From positions 1,287,501 through 1,351,500 of the forward strand of contig NC_092251.1 in the NCBI RefSeq assembly GCF_036320965.1: DNA of 64,000 bases. Reading direction: 5' to 3'. The number at the start of each line of letters is the position of its first letter. Position 1 is the first letter of the stretch. Source of the stretch: Panulirus ornatus (taxonomy: Eukaryota; Arthropoda; Malacostraca; Decapoda; Palinuridae). Below, piece by piece: positions 14,469-32,850 of this stretch. The position numbers were made by a program, and so were the translations under genes. The notes beneath the pieces were generated by a model. The model did no database searches, was not told where the DNA came from, and saw only the letters and a program-made list of their open reading frames with translations.

Positions 14469-14740
14469 TTGATCATCTTATCAACCATTGTTTCGTTATC
14501 TTGATCATCTTATCAACCATTGTTTCGTTATCTTGATCATCTTATCAACCATTGTTTCGTTATCTTGATCATCTTATCAACCATTGTTTCGTTATCTTGA
14601 TCATCTTATCAACCATTGTTTCGTTATCTTGATCATCTTATCAACCATTGTTTCGTTATCTTGATCATCTTATCAACCATTGTTTCGTTATCTTGATCAT
14701 CTTATCAACCATTGTTTCGTTATCTTGATCATCTTATCAA
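14469..14740. repeat. 32-bp minisatellite, 8.5 copies, essentially perfect
   Basis: The unit begins TTGATCATCTTATCAACC and continues ATTGTTTCGTTATC, repeated head to tail with no spacer and no visible mismatch. It contains the palindrome TGATCA. The lack of divergence suggests very recent expansion or assembly from a homogenised array. Confidence 0.95.
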
Positions 14741-14940
14741 TTATTTGAAACTGAGATGATCTGTTTGACGTCTTGCCGGACGTCAGACTTATAATTCTTG
14801 TGTGTGTCGCGGTCTGTCAACTTTTTCCTTCAAGTGTTGTAATCACATCGCCATTGAAATGATCAGAACAGTCTACGCTGATCCCTACGCATGTCTCGGA
14901 GGAAGATCCAGGAGCTGATACTTCGTTACATTTCTTTTAA

Positions 14941-15225
14941 TCACGTGTAGCGAGAGCTGCCAGGTTTGCGGGAGCTTCCTCCGCCTAGTGTTGGTTTCAT
15001 GGAGATTTTCGAGGATCTTTTTGGCTGCCGGTGTTTCTGCAGAGTCTCCTCGGGCTCTGTTAGAGTCGGGCTTTGTTGCAGACTCACCTCAAACACATCC
15101 TTATGAGCTTCACTACACGAGTCTGGTGGCGTCCGAGGAACAGTGCTGTGTGACTCGTCAGACAGATTCAGGTCTTGCAAGCCATCGTTATCAGAGAGCA
15201 GAATATCCTGCCACAGATTATCCAA
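14941..15225 (-). CDS. Possible protein-coding exon, unknown product
   Basis: A 94-codon open frame of normal, non-repetitive composition begins LDNLWQDILLSDNDGLQDL, an acidic-hydrophobic stretch of the kind found in activation domains. It continues with SHSTVPRTPPDS and ends in a basic, serine-rich tail. The listed start codon is TTG, so any real exon would be internal. A consensus splice donor (GTGAGT, minus strand) sits at 15082-15087 after VFE, and a weak acceptor (CCAG) lies near 15234. An exon of about 145 bp is conceivable. I do not recognise the protein, and no neighbouring exon was found. Confidence 0.2.
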   Translation of the reverse strand: MDNLWQDILLSDNDGLQDLNLSDESHSTVPRTPPDSCSEAHKDVFEVSLQQSPTLTEPEETLQKHRQPKRSSKISMKPTLGGGSSRKPGSSRYT

Positions 15226-15240
15226 AAGAAAATCTGGTTT

Positions 15241-16164
<924 letters not shown>

Positions 16165-16482
16165 ATGTCTTCACCAACAGACCCCATCGTCCCTCCCAAC
16201 TTTACAATGGCGTTTGATGTGTTCCGTGAAGGAAAATCTAATAATATCTTATAAAAATCAAAGACTTTGTATTTAACAGAAGAACGAGCATGGAGAATGT
16301 AAAATGGCCCTCTCAAGGCATTTCGTTACTGGAGGAGATATTTCTGAATACCCAAGGAGGAGGCTTCATGGGAGGGCGAAGATGGATGGGGAAATTGAAG
16401 AGAGTTTGTAGACGCAAGGAAGAGGCGGCCAAGACGAGCAGAGGAAAGAAAAGCGAGAGTTTGCGATGTGAACCAAGTGTAT

Positions 16483-18094
<1,612 letters not shown>

Positions 18095-18153
<59 letters not shown>
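18095..18153. repeat. (TA)n between the 5' ends of LINE copies 1 and 2
   Basis: 58-bp AT run forming the centre of the head-to-head LINE pair. Both truncated 5' ends join it. Confidence 0.96.
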
Positions 18154-21021
<2,868 letters not shown>

Positions 21022-21183
21022 TTATTCATTAAACCTTATCTTAAATCGTGTCTGATTCTGTGCGGAGAACATGGGTATGAGATGTTCACCCACCGTGCCA
21101 CTAACGTATCCAGCCTTGGGAACAACAACGATGGCAGTTTTTTCTTCGGTAAAATCTTCAGTCAGTCTGCGGCGTTTTTCCAT
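21022..21183 (-). CDS. Small ORF with transposase-HTH-like start, unassigned
   Basis: This 53-codon ATG frame sits in a favourable context (GACATGG). The start MEKRRRLTEDFTEE, with AIVVV, AGY and TVGEHL after it, has the spacing of the helix-turn-helix that opens IS3-type OrfA and related transposases (KRRRF-EEF, then a small hydrophobic helix and GYS). The resemblance is limited to about 30 residues and the rest is unremarkable. No terminal repeats, no downstream catalytic domain and no support from neighbours were seen. It may be chance. Confidence 0.15.
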   Translation of the reverse strand: MEKRRRLTEDFTEEKTAIVVVPKAGYVSGTVGEHLIPMFSAQNQTRFKIRFNE

Positions 21184-21470
21184 GTCGGAAAGTTTTCCTC
21201 GCCGTCCAGAACACTGACTCACTCACTGAAACATTAAACCTTGCAAGAATTTCATTACTCATCACTGACTCTTCTGGAATTCTTGAATCCTCTTGATAAC
21301 CTTTGATTATTTAAGATCACTATTCGTCTTATGCGACGTCTACGTACATAGAAAGGAAGGAAAGGCAGTCTTGTTATGCTTTAGAGGAGTTATAGATCCT
21401 ATTCTGTCAATGGTTTATCTAGTACCTTCCGTTCAACCTGGCAAAGCACAAAAGAATAATGAACCATATA

Positions 21471-21675
21471 AAACGGGCCGTCCAGGGTCGAGCGCTAGGT
21501 TCGAATCCTGATTGCGGCAGTCGGTCCACAGTCGCCTGGCAGTTCATCCATCCTTAAGGGTCTGGTCGATAAATGGGTACGTGGCTCAGGCTAGGGTATA
21601 TGTATAAGAATAGCGTTAATGAGATGGTCTTCGTTAGAGCCTCAGTCACTCATGCCGTCTTTCCTTAGATAAAAA
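21471..21675 (+). mobile_element. tRNA-derived SINE remnant, copy A
   Basis: A B-box-like GGTTCGAATCC occurs at about 21499 with GCGGCAGTCGGTCCACAG just after it. The body then reads GGTCGATAAATGGGTACGTG, GGCTCAGGCTAGGG, GAGATGGTC and GCCTCAGTCACTCATGCCG, ending in an A-rich tail. The same ordered blocks recur at 45.8 kb (plus) and 48.5 kb (minus), so this is a dispersed family. The A box is not clear. Confidence 0.6.
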
Positions 21676-22102
21676 TAATTTCGTAAGTTAATCATCTTGA
21701 CATATATCATCACAATAGAATAACAGTACACTAATATTTTGTCCTCTTTTGTTAAAGTTATCATCTCCCTTACAACATCCGCTGCTGAATCTGTTATCTT
21801 TGTCTAAAATAACTAGAGATAAGCATCCGGGCTTCTCTGACGCAAGGAAACCTTCGAATGTTTTTTCAGTGGATTTCTCTGAAGCGACGGAAATGCGTTA
21901 ATGTTATTTTTAAAGCATTTTGACGGGCTCCTTCGTGCCGCCCTCCAGGTGGGGCTAATTCCTCACACGGTTCCCCCGTCGTCCTGTGCTTGACAATAAT
22001 TCTTAAGAATTAGTATTTTACGTGTGTAAAGCCTCGTGGTGATGCATTAGCCTGTTCCTAGGAACCAAAGTGGCTCTGAAATGGGGGAGATGAATCTACA
22101 TT

Positions 22103-22108
<6 letters not shown>

Positions 22109-22171
<63 letters not shown>
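22109..22171. repeat. (TC)n microsatellite
   Basis: 63-bp pure CT run. Confidence 0.97.
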
Positions 22172-22174
<3 letters not shown>

Positions 22175-22973
22175 GTTACTGAGAATAATTCAAAGAGATG
22201 TTGAACAAAAAATGAAATGCCCTGGAAGAAAGACGGAAAAGTTAGTAAGTGTTATAGCCAGTGAAACAAGGAGCACCTCTGGGGTAGACAAAGACACCTT
22301 CAAATGTAAATTAAATGGATGGTTAAACAGTGTCGGGTCGACCAAGTACTGATGGTTGCAGAGGAGGTGTGTGACGGCGGAAGAAAACAGCTTAATAACA
22401 CAGGCAAGAGATGCAGTGAGCGCCACGCGCTACCACTGTCGCAGACAAAAACCCATTGTTATGAGCAGATCGTTAACGCTGTATCTGCCCTGAGGAGGTA
22501 ATTTTCATATCCCAGAAAAAATAAAGTTCGTGTAGGACTATAAGCAATGTGAACACTGATTTCCCGATGAGGGATTCTCATCCCACTGAGACCTGTAATA
22601 TCCCCAGCACTACCCTGGTCCCATCAAGGGATATAAATCACCGAAAAAAAATTCTTGATTTACAAGGAAAAAGATATATGGAACTCTCATGGCTTTCTGG
22701 GGCATTAGCCAATCCGGAACGAGTGAAATGAAGTGAAAAATTCTACATCAAGCAAATGTACGATGAAATAATATTGATATACGAGACAGAAAAAAACAGT
22801 AAATTTATGGTCACTTTGGAGAGTGAGGAGAAATGTGTACACACGAAGACGGGCAAGACCGGCCGACGGCAGATGATGGCTGATATGTTAACAGAAAAGG
22901 ATGGCCGACTTTATCATCTGTTGTACTACTGTTTTCCCTTTTGCTAATGAGTGAAGTTTTTCATCATTTGTGG

Positions 22974-22976
<3 letters not shown>

Positions 22977-23038
<62 letters not shown>
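22977..23038. repeat. (TC)n microsatellite
   Basis: 62-bp pure CT run. A short (CTAT)n run follows at about 23108-23128. Confidence 0.97.
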
Positions 23039-23040
<2 letters not shown>

Positions 23041-23459
23041 GGTGAGCGCTACGTGCTAGCCCTACCGTTTTACAAAATTTCTTCGTGGGTACTCGTAGGT
23101 TCGTACCCTATCTATCTATCTATCTATCAATTTCTCTGAATATCTACTTTCAGGCTCTCATTCTTTCTGTATATGTTTGCGCTTGTTGTGGCCCTCACTT
23201 CGTTTTCTGTGATACACAACTCCATCTCTATTCCCTCCCTTACCATCATAAATCCCGCCTAATTCCCTCATCTTATCTCCCCTCCCTCTCTCCCTCCCTC
23301 CCTCCCCTCCTCCAATATCCTTCACCAGCTCGGTATTTTCTCTCAATGGTAATGGTGTGGTAAAGCGGCAATTTACTTTTTGTGAAGAAGCTTCTTGCTC
23401 AGTTCGAATCTCTAATGGCATCTTTTATACGTTTTTGTCTTCAGTACTGATGTATATCT

Positions 23460-23460
<1 letters not shown>

Positions 23461-23522
<62 letters not shown>
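23461..23522. repeat. (TC)n microsatellite
   Basis: 62-bp pure CT run, the third within 1.4 kb. Confidence 0.97.
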
Positions 23523-23528
<6 letters not shown>

Positions 23529-23954
23529 ATATCATTGTTATCATCATATAACCTCAGGGGCTCCTCAAGCATCGAGGTTGCACTTCACGCAGGGAAATGA
23601 CGGACTCCTTTGGAGGCAGAAAGTCCTCGATGAGACTTTCGTCCTCTTCGTCCACTGACGATAATGCAGCGTGACCGGGAGGGACTCCTGGCTCGCGTTA
23701 CCACTGGCAGGTGGGGGTCACCACCGGCCGTAGTTTCTCGTCACCATGAAATCCTGTTTCTCTCATGTTTCTGCTGTCGGCCTCACTGGCCCACCCTGCC
23801 GGTCATCCATCTCTACCCGACAAGTCTGTCTGGGTTGACAAAAATTCTTTCTAACAGTGTGGATGGCGGCTGGAGGTATGGCGGGTGTTTACTATGTTTC
23901 TTAGACATGGTGGGTTTCTGGGTATGCTTCTGGAACACAAAGGCACAACCCTCA

Positions 23955-24055
23955 AGTGCTGCCTTAGCTCACGGGTCGTTCCGTCTTGCTCAAGGGTCGT
24001 AACCTCATGTTCAAGGGTCGTGCTCAAGGGTAGCACCGTCGTGTCTCAGGGCTTC
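23955..24055 (+). repeat. Dispersed 21-bp motif, locus 1
   Basis: About four diverged units of the CTCAAGGGTCGTACCGTCGT family, for example CTCACGGGTCGTTCCGTCTT and CTCAAGGGTCGTAACCTCAT, with one truncated unit. The same unit occurs at 40.6, 42.8 and 50.4 kb. Confidence 0.8.
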
Positions 24056-24689
24056 AGATGTTGTGTGTAGTGAATTAAAAATTTTAACTCATTTACAGCG
24101 AGAGAAAGACGAATTTGTTTAATCACATGGTTATGCATTCATTCTTGTGTATTTCAGTGAATTTGTTATTCAACAGCTTGTTTGTTTACTGATTCATTTG
24201 TTCGTTCAATAATTTATGTCTTACACTGAAACTCGAGGCTCCTAGTTCACTAGATTTCCTTTACTGTAGTCGGTTCTGTTGACACATCTGCTGGTCTGAT
24301 CTTAATGTAATCCTAGTTTGCATGCACCAGATTTTTATATCTTATGTACTACGTGATAACCGTCCACCTCCTATAGGCTTGGGAGGTTTATTCATACAGC
24401 ATCCGATACACAGTACCAGACAGACCTTATTACCCCATCTAAGTTTAAAATACGTCAGCATTTATAAGTCGAATCAGACCCAGATTACCAAGGGTGATGA
24501 TCTAGGCATCAGCCACGGGAAACAAGAGCTGACTGGCGGAGGTTCAGGTAACCATGAGGGCGCCCGTATACTCCAGGAAGGGAAGAGAACCTTCACAATA
24601 GAGGAGACCCAGGCATTGGGACGCGGTGGGGCGGTGCCTTGTAGTGGTGCTGGCTGCTTGGTGTATTATTGTGCTCGACGTGTGGCTTT

Positions 24690-24850
24690 GTTGAACATTA
24701 TGTGGGTCTGGTGCAGGTGAAGTGGGTCTGCTGCACATGGTATGGATCTGTTGTAGGTGGTGAGGGTCTATCATAGGTTGTGAGAGTCTTTTTTTAAGTG
24801 CCTTGGAACTATTGTAGGTCTCTTACAAATGGTCTTAGCCACTTACTAGT
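24690..24850. repeat. Diverged GGGTCT tandem array, about 26-bp units
   Basis: GTGGGTCTGGTGCAGGTGAA-type units recur about five times (GGGTCTGCTGCACATGG, GGATCTGTTGTAGGTGG, GGGTCTATCATAGGTTG). Confidence 0.55.
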
Positions 24851-26157
24851 AATATGGGTCTTTTACAGATGATCTTAATGGTCTTCAGATGGCATGGTTC
24901 TTCTGGATACGAAGTAGTGCTGTCGTAGCTGATGTGTATATTTAGACTCCCCTTCCTCCAAGAACAGCAATTCTTCCCCTTCCTCTCTGACCTCCTTTCC
25001 TCATTACAAATTCTCACCCTCCTTTACTTGCCCCTACTCCCTCCTTACTACTCCCCATCTAACCCTCTCCCCTTCTAATCCCCCACCCCTCTCCCCTGCC
25101 CTCCCCGAGGTCATTACGAAGAAACTGTGAAACTTGGGTAGTTAGTGTCAATTTCTGGACATGTTCCGGAGGTGGTGCGTCCTCGCTTCACCTGGGGTGG
25201 AGGTTCCTCCCTCTGGAGATGATGGAAGGGCTTCTAGCCCTGTTTATGGCTCCTTCGTCAGTGACGCCTACAGTAGATCACACCACCACTCCTGCTGCTG
25301 CTGCTGCTGCTTCGCTGGTTGTCGTGGTAGCTCAAGTTGTTTAGAGTTCGGTGACTGTGTGGACAAGTTATGGTCTCAAAGTTCCCTCGGGTATTTGTTC
25401 CTGAAAGTTGTTTTTCTTTTTTTCTGATTTGTTGTATTGGGTTTTCTTCGCGTCGTTCATCACAGGTGAGCAGCAAATGTTGGCTGGGTTCTCACTTACA
25501 TGTTTTTTACTCATTTCCGTTCATGACCTTAGTTTCTTCCTCTTAGTATGTCTTGTCTTTTTTCTTCTTTTTCCTTCTCTCTTTTCGACCCCTTTGTCCT
25601 CTTTTCCTCCTTTTTTCCTTATTCTTTCTCTCTCTTTTTCTCTTCATAAGGAATAATTTATCACCCACCGACTGTAAGCACTGACCCAGCTTTCTCTCCC
25701 TCTCTGTCTCTCACCAGCGTTTATATCTCTCCTTCCGCTATACTTCCACATCGGTGGTGTAGATTGAAGTTGTCAGGGGAGGTGACCAGACCCCGGCCCA
25801 TCTACAACTATCTTAATTACGACACTTCATCTCGTGTGTCGGGGGAAAAAATTATCAACTTGAAAATCAGAAGCCGCTTGACTTGTGGCAGACAGCTGTT
25901 GCCCTGTTGGTTTACCCTCTTTTGTTACCCTCTCTCTCTCCATCTTTACCCACCTCTCCCACCTCACCTTTTCCTTCACCATCCCTTCTTCCTAAAGACC
26001 TTCTGGCCGACTTATTCTCCTTCCTCAGGTCGGTCTAGGTGGAGAAATCAATCACTTCTTGCCGTCCAGGTGTTAAGTTCTGCTCAGACAACAACAATGG
26101 TTCCAGCCTTCTCACATCTATGGCAGATGACTCACCTATTGAGGAAGGCCCCCCCCA

Positions 26158-26162
<5 letters not shown>

Positions 26163-26240
<78 letters not shown>
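26163..26240. repeat. Compound (TC)n(TA)n 5' of the SINE-like element
   Basis: CT run to 26194, then AT run to 26240, ending exactly where the SINE-like element begins. Confidence 0.96.
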
Positions 26241-26589
<349 letters not shown>

Positions 26590-28399
26590 TATTCATGTAT
26601 CTCAGTCATTCCTTATTTACACGCTCTATGCTTTTCATTTTGACTTCTTGATGAAGCAGGAGTTCCGTGATATGAACCAAATGTCGTGTTATAGTCAAGG
26701 TAGACTACTGTTTAATAAGACCTTCCTCACTATGACTTACACCATCGCTATGCACTAGTTCCCCTTCTCCTCTCCTCTCCCCCATCACAACTCTCCCTCA
26801 CTCACATCCCTCCTCATCTCACATCCCTGGTTCACCTCATAGCACGTATTCCACTCGCATTCCTTACCTCCCGCTTCTGCCATCCTCTCTCACTGGCTCT
26901 ATTCCTCTAGACTCTCCCTCTCCCTCACCTCCCCTCGTCCTGTCCGTTTCATTACCCTCTTCCACAATAGCTCTCCTCTCCCGTCCCTCTTTCCCAACTT
27001 TTGTTTTACCTTAACTCCTTCTCCATCATTCTCACCCATTTCCCTTCTGCCCCACTTTCCCGCACCTCACCCTTTCCCCCCCATCTATCTCGTCTCACAC
27101 ACCTCACTTCCCCCTCACCTTCCCCTTTGCTTCACCGATTTGGCCCCTCGTCCTCAGACAGACAAGGGTTGACACCTGGCCTCAAGCCCGCATGCCCCTC
27201 GCCCATTAAGTGGCGGTGAGCCTGCAAACCAGACCAGCAGCTGCTGCTGAACCCACCCCTGTGTCACCTCCCACTCCAGTCCTACAACCACCCTTGCCCA
27301 CGTACACTCGTCCTCCTGGGACACATGCCTCACGTACAGACACCATGTATCATCCCAGGGCTACTTATGCTTCTCCCGGGAAAATGTATCACGTACAGAC
27401 AATATGCATCATCCCAGGGACACATACAGTCGTCCTCCTGGGACACATGTCTCACGTATCGACGACACTTCCCACTCACCATCCCGCTTCATCCTGCAGA
27501 CGTCGAATTGAACAAAGGACAGGACCACTTGATCTGTGAGTCAGGGTGGCGTGATGGACGTCTCTTACGTAGACAGATATCGAGAATACCGACTTAACTC
27601 TTAATTTCCACGCAAGTAATAATCTGTAAGGTCAAAGTAGTGTGTTTCCAAGATTCTATATTGCATGTATACTGACAACTTTCTTTGTTCTCGTTCCATA
27701 CGTCGACAGTTGACAAGTTTAAACAAGTTTATACAAGAAACAATCTTTACACATTGCTAAGACACACAGGTAAACATGCCTCACTCCTGCTCTTACTACC
27801 GTCATAAGTTCCCTGGATTCGTTGCCCTCAAACATATGTTGCCATGAGCAAACATCCTCCGCACATCCGTTCTCTGTACGCCTACCTCGTTGTGCAATAC
27901 ATCCTTTACAAAAAATGTTTCATACAAATACTTCTTGTGCTCACATGCCTATGTCTAAATCATAAAACAGACTTCTCCCATATTCCTATATCTTGTACAT
28001 AGTACCACACACACACACATTCCCTTAACATTACTTCTCGTAAGCAAACATGCACTCCCCTGGTATGTGGTTCCTCTTAAGATATAAACCATCGTAAATA
28101 CTCACCTACGCATAACACCAAACACATTCATAATTTTCCGTTCTACCTCCTTCGTGCTTAACCCATTGTATTTACATCCCCCTTATCCTTCTCTTTGTAT
28201 GTAGCTCTCCCTCCCTTACCCTTCCCTGACCCTGTACATTCATGACGGCAAAAACCTTCCCCTCGGCACTGTTCCAAAACAAAAGGAACATAAGGGCGAA
28301 TTAACGACGCGTAAGACAGTACCTCGCGGCCTGGTTAACTCTTCTTTGATGGCTTAAACGTCTTCAGATATTTATCTCTGGTCTGTAAGGGTGCTACTT
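26590..28399. other. No gene recognised; pyrimidine-rich stretch
   Basis: 26760-27140 is strongly C/T-rich. No domain-bearing frame was found. Confidence 0.55.
27310..27465. repeat. Diverged direct repeats, about 60 bp, 2.5 copies
   Basis: CTCCTGGGACACATGCCTCA then CGTACAGACACCATGTATC recurs at about 60-bp spacing with substitutions. The third copy is partial. Confidence 0.65.
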
Positions 28400-28965
28400 A
28401 AAGGCTCGTCTTGATCACCATGTGGACGCTGCCGGAGGAAGGACTTCAGCTCTTGGAAGACACTACTGAAGGGACGTCTTTTATGCATTAAGGACGCAGC
28501 TCATAGGACAAATCTACATTACTGAGTGGACGTCACAAGAGACGCTGCAGATGAGACATCTCTCCACGGACGCTGACTCAAAGGACATCTTTCGCTGTAC
28601 GTGGACGCCACTCAAGGTATTCTCTGGAGCCATATGAACGTTACTAATGGAATGCCGCTATTCAAATGGTTATTCAAGCCTCACGAAAACGTGATCCAAA
28701 TGACGGCCTCAGCCTTATATGGGCGCCGTTAAATGATGCTCTTAGCGCCACACGTTCACTCCTGGATGAACTCTACTGCAGGAACACTGTCCATTGGAAC
28801 CCAGTCGCTCTGTATGGACGCCACTCGAAGGACGCTTTTATCTCTATACAAAAACTATGCCAGTGATATGTTCGGCTGCCTATGGATTAGGACTATATCT
28901 GGCCCCAGAGGGATGCAGCTCACAGTGTATATCTCAGCTCCTGACAGAAGCTAATCAAGGGACGT
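28400..28965. repeat. Highly diverged GGACG-rich tandem array
   Basis: Blocks of the form GGACGCCACTCAAAGGACG and GGACGTCTTT recur roughly every 25-60 bp over 550 bp with many substitutions, for example TGGACGCTGCC, GGGACGTCTTTTATG, TGGACGCCACTCAAGG and TGGACGCCACTCGAAGGACG. It looks like an old minisatellite in decay. Confidence 0.6.
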
Positions 28966-29076
28966 CTCTGGTCCCACACACACACAAGGTTGCGGCACTA
29001 CACAAGGGATTTCGCCGGTACCAAACACACACCACTGAGGAGGCGACTGTACGTCCTCAGGCACGAAATCTAAACA

Positions 29077-30214
<1,138 letters not shown>

Positions 30215-30300
<86 letters not shown>
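30215..30300. repeat. (TA)n 3' of LINE copy 3
   Basis: AT run with one early GT, following the LINE A tail. Confidence 0.96.
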
Positions 30301-30303
<3 letters not shown>

Positions 30304-30350
30304 CGAGTCCTGGTTGTGGCAGTCGGTTCACACTCTATCCAGACTACCCA
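30301..30350 (+). mobile_element. tRNA-derived SINE fragment, copy B
   Basis: GTTCGAGTCCTGGTTGTGGC then AGTCGGTTCACAC matches the B-box and adjacent region of the copy at 21.5 kb. It starts exactly at the end of the (TA)n that follows LINE copy 3, and similarity fades after about 45 bp. Confidence 0.45.
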
Positions 30351-31910
30351 GTCTACCAGATCAAGGGAGAGACAGGTAAGGATGGAGAGGACAACACAAC
30401 GATAAGGAGCGATATGAACATCACGGGTGACCAAAGATGCTGCAGGGGTGATAACGGCGACCGAATCAACAGGGAAGACAAGATCGAGGACAATATTCAG
30501 CTTAATTGTAGGAAGACAAATATTTCCTACAAACAAATAGTAACCAACGGAAACTCCTGTTCTTCACTGACAATGTCTTCGTTCAGCTGGCTGCAGTAAA
30601 CGTGAAATATATCAATACTTCATAAACCAATTGGCAAGATGTCTAAAACTTTTAATTGGGTTTCCATCAATCACTCAAATTAAGCATATAAGCTTATTCT
30701 TACAAAATATTCAAGGGGAACTTGAGTCTGAAAAATTGGCCTGGATCTTATGTCTCTTAAGAAGTTAGGAATTCTTCCTAATATCTCTCAGCTGTTGCCC
30801 TGGGTGCTTGGTCTCCTGGGAAAGACCTTTTGTGGCTCATTTGTGGCGTTCTATGGGCTCCTGTTATTTGTTGTCAACATGATCTGAGGTCAGAGCCGCA
30901 GACGTCATGATACTGTATCGCACTGCTGGAAGCGCGTTTAATGATCGTGCCGCTGGACGGCGGGTCCCGCTGCCGATTGATAGCATGAAAATTGTCGTAT
31001 GTCGTCTCGGGGAATAAGGGTCTGCCTTCAACCAAGCATCTTGTTTAAGTGTCCATAGGTTCATACATCTGCCTATCTGTTTATCATCTATTCTTTCTAT
31101 CGATATATCTGTCCTTCTCTTCGTCTATTTACTTGTAAGTCATCCTCTAGCGGCTTTATACAGTTTATGTATCGTCCGCTGACATATATTCCTGTCGTCT
31201 GCTTCACTGAGTGTTACCACCTGAATATGATTCTTCCATGGCTAAGTAGGTGTCTTCTTTACCTATTGATGAAATCAACATCGTCAACTACACGTCTTGT
31301 ATCATCGTTGCTGTGCCCAGTCATTACCATTCATCATACAGAGACATAATACATTTCCCTGTTGTTGGAAACCTTCAAGTTTACACACAACCTCTGTAAA
31401 AAGCAAACTAATTAATTCAACACTTGACCTCCAGGCTAAAGCAGTTAACCCTGTAATTGGTGTAGCAACTCTTGCCAAAAGACACAGAGACAGACAGACA
31501 TATCCCGCACCTGATTTGCATGTAGGCTGGGTCTGGCTGCCTTTAAACTAGTTAAGCTTCATCAGCTTGGCGCGGGGCCACGTTAAATTACCCAATACCC
31601 GCCATGCTCTCCTTCTCTGTGTGAGAATACTGCTCCAGCCATGAGATGAGATGAGCCTCTAAGATCAACGTGCCAGAAAATGACGATTTTTTTTTGTTCC
31701 CTCGTGGAGCACACGAGCAGGAAATACGTGGCAGGGACGTCTATACTGGTACACAAGGTAAGTATTCTTAATCTATCTCTGGATGTATACAAGGAGAATA
31801 TACATAGTAGGTGTGTGTATGTGTGTTTGATGTTTGGAAGGAAACATATTGTCATTACAGTATGCATTGATACCTATCTCTCTCACTTCCTCGCTTTCAT
31901 TCTCTCCATG

Positions 31911-31911
<1 letters not shown>
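30351..31911. other. No gene recognised
   Basis: Unique-looking sequence with short frames only. Confidence 0.55.

Positions 31912-31987
<76 letters not shown>
31912..31987. repeat. (TA)n upstream of the CR1/Jockey-like relic
   Basis: 76-bp AT run, with more AT-rich sequence before the relic begins near 32012. Confidence 0.96.
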
Positions 31988-31991
<4 letters not shown>

Positions 31992-32011
31992 TATACTTGT
32001 TTCACAAAGTT

Positions 32012-32460
32012 GAGTCGAAAGCGGTCCGACTTATAAACTCTCGCAGGCTAACTTAAAAACTTGGCCCGCTTGCCCTTCGCCGCAATGTTGGATCACTTTC
32101 TTGCATCTATAGGTATTACTTTGGTTTTTCCTTCCGAGAGCTGGCTGCTTGTGTGCCCACACCACTAGCTAGATCACGCTATACTCGGCAAGCTGCTGCG
32201 TCATATGATTACTATGTGGCCGTTAGTAACTCAAGGGTGGGCCGTTTTGATAACTTTGATTTCCCTACACCTCGAAGCTTTGGAACTCTTTAGCCTCTCA
32301 TGTCTTTCGCAATTGCTATGACCTGGCACACGTTAGAAGACAGTTTCTTCACCTCCACAAAATTCGTAAATACTCTCATTTGTCTCCCCTTTTTCCCTTT
32401 CATTTTCTTCTCTATATTTCAATTAAGTTGCCTGGCCTTGATGTGGACTTTTGTCCGTGA
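32012..32460 (+). pseudogene. CR1/Jockey-like LINE ORF2 3' relic
   Basis: The C-terminal part of a LINE ORF2 can be read with one internal stop (TAA at 32054) and one frameshift near 32277. Readable blocks in order are ESKAVRLINS, RRNVGSLSCIYRYYFG, RELAACVP, ARSRYTRQAA, NSRVGRFDNFDFP, then after the frameshift LWNSLASHVF, YDLAHVRRQFLHLHK and finally PGLDVDFCP with a stop at 32458. This matches the post-RT tail common in CR1, L2 and Jockey-type elements, with its RRNV...YR, R.YTRQ and LWNSL pattern. The 5' side meets (TA)n at 31912-31987. It is a dead, older insertion. Confidence 0.75.
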
Positions 32461-32754
32461 CTGCAGGCTTCAACGTAAGAAAGAAAAATGTAAGTAGACA
32501 TACATTTATTTGTTCGGTAGATGAGTCAGTTGGTGAAAGACTATAACAAAATATATACCCGTCCGTCCGTCCATACGTACGTACGTCTGAAGCTTTACAG
32601 ATTAGATCAATCCAACAGACATGATGACAAATAAACGAAGATCACTCGCTCGGCATCGAGCTGTGCTGTCAAATGAAGTTAACCTTCCATTACTCGATCC
32701 TGGCCTCCTTCTGTCTGCCGTAATTATCGTTCCGGTATTTTCTTACACAATAAG

Positions 32755-32850
32755 ACTTGTTTGGTGTACAGAGTGAGACTTACGCACTGTGTATAGAGCG
32801 AGACTTACGCTTGGTGTAAAGAGCAAGACTTTTGTTTGGTATTCACAATG
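32755..32850. repeat. Short tandem array, about 28-bp units, 3 copies
   Basis: TGGTGTACAGAGTGAGACTT, GTGTATAGAGCGAGACTTAC and TGGTGTAAAGAGCAAGACTT lie head to tail. Confidence 0.65.

Larger units (their letters stand above)
21676..26162. other. No gene recognised; several microsatellites
   Basis: Holds three (TC)n runs, the 21-bp motif locus at 24.0 kb and the GGGTCT array at 24.7 kb. From 25400 to 25680 it is T-rich. No supported gene. Confidence 0.6.

Noticed and set aside
14469..14740. CRISPR-like array of 32-bp repeats
   Set aside because: Units are directly tandem with no spacers, and the sequence is eukaryotic in character.
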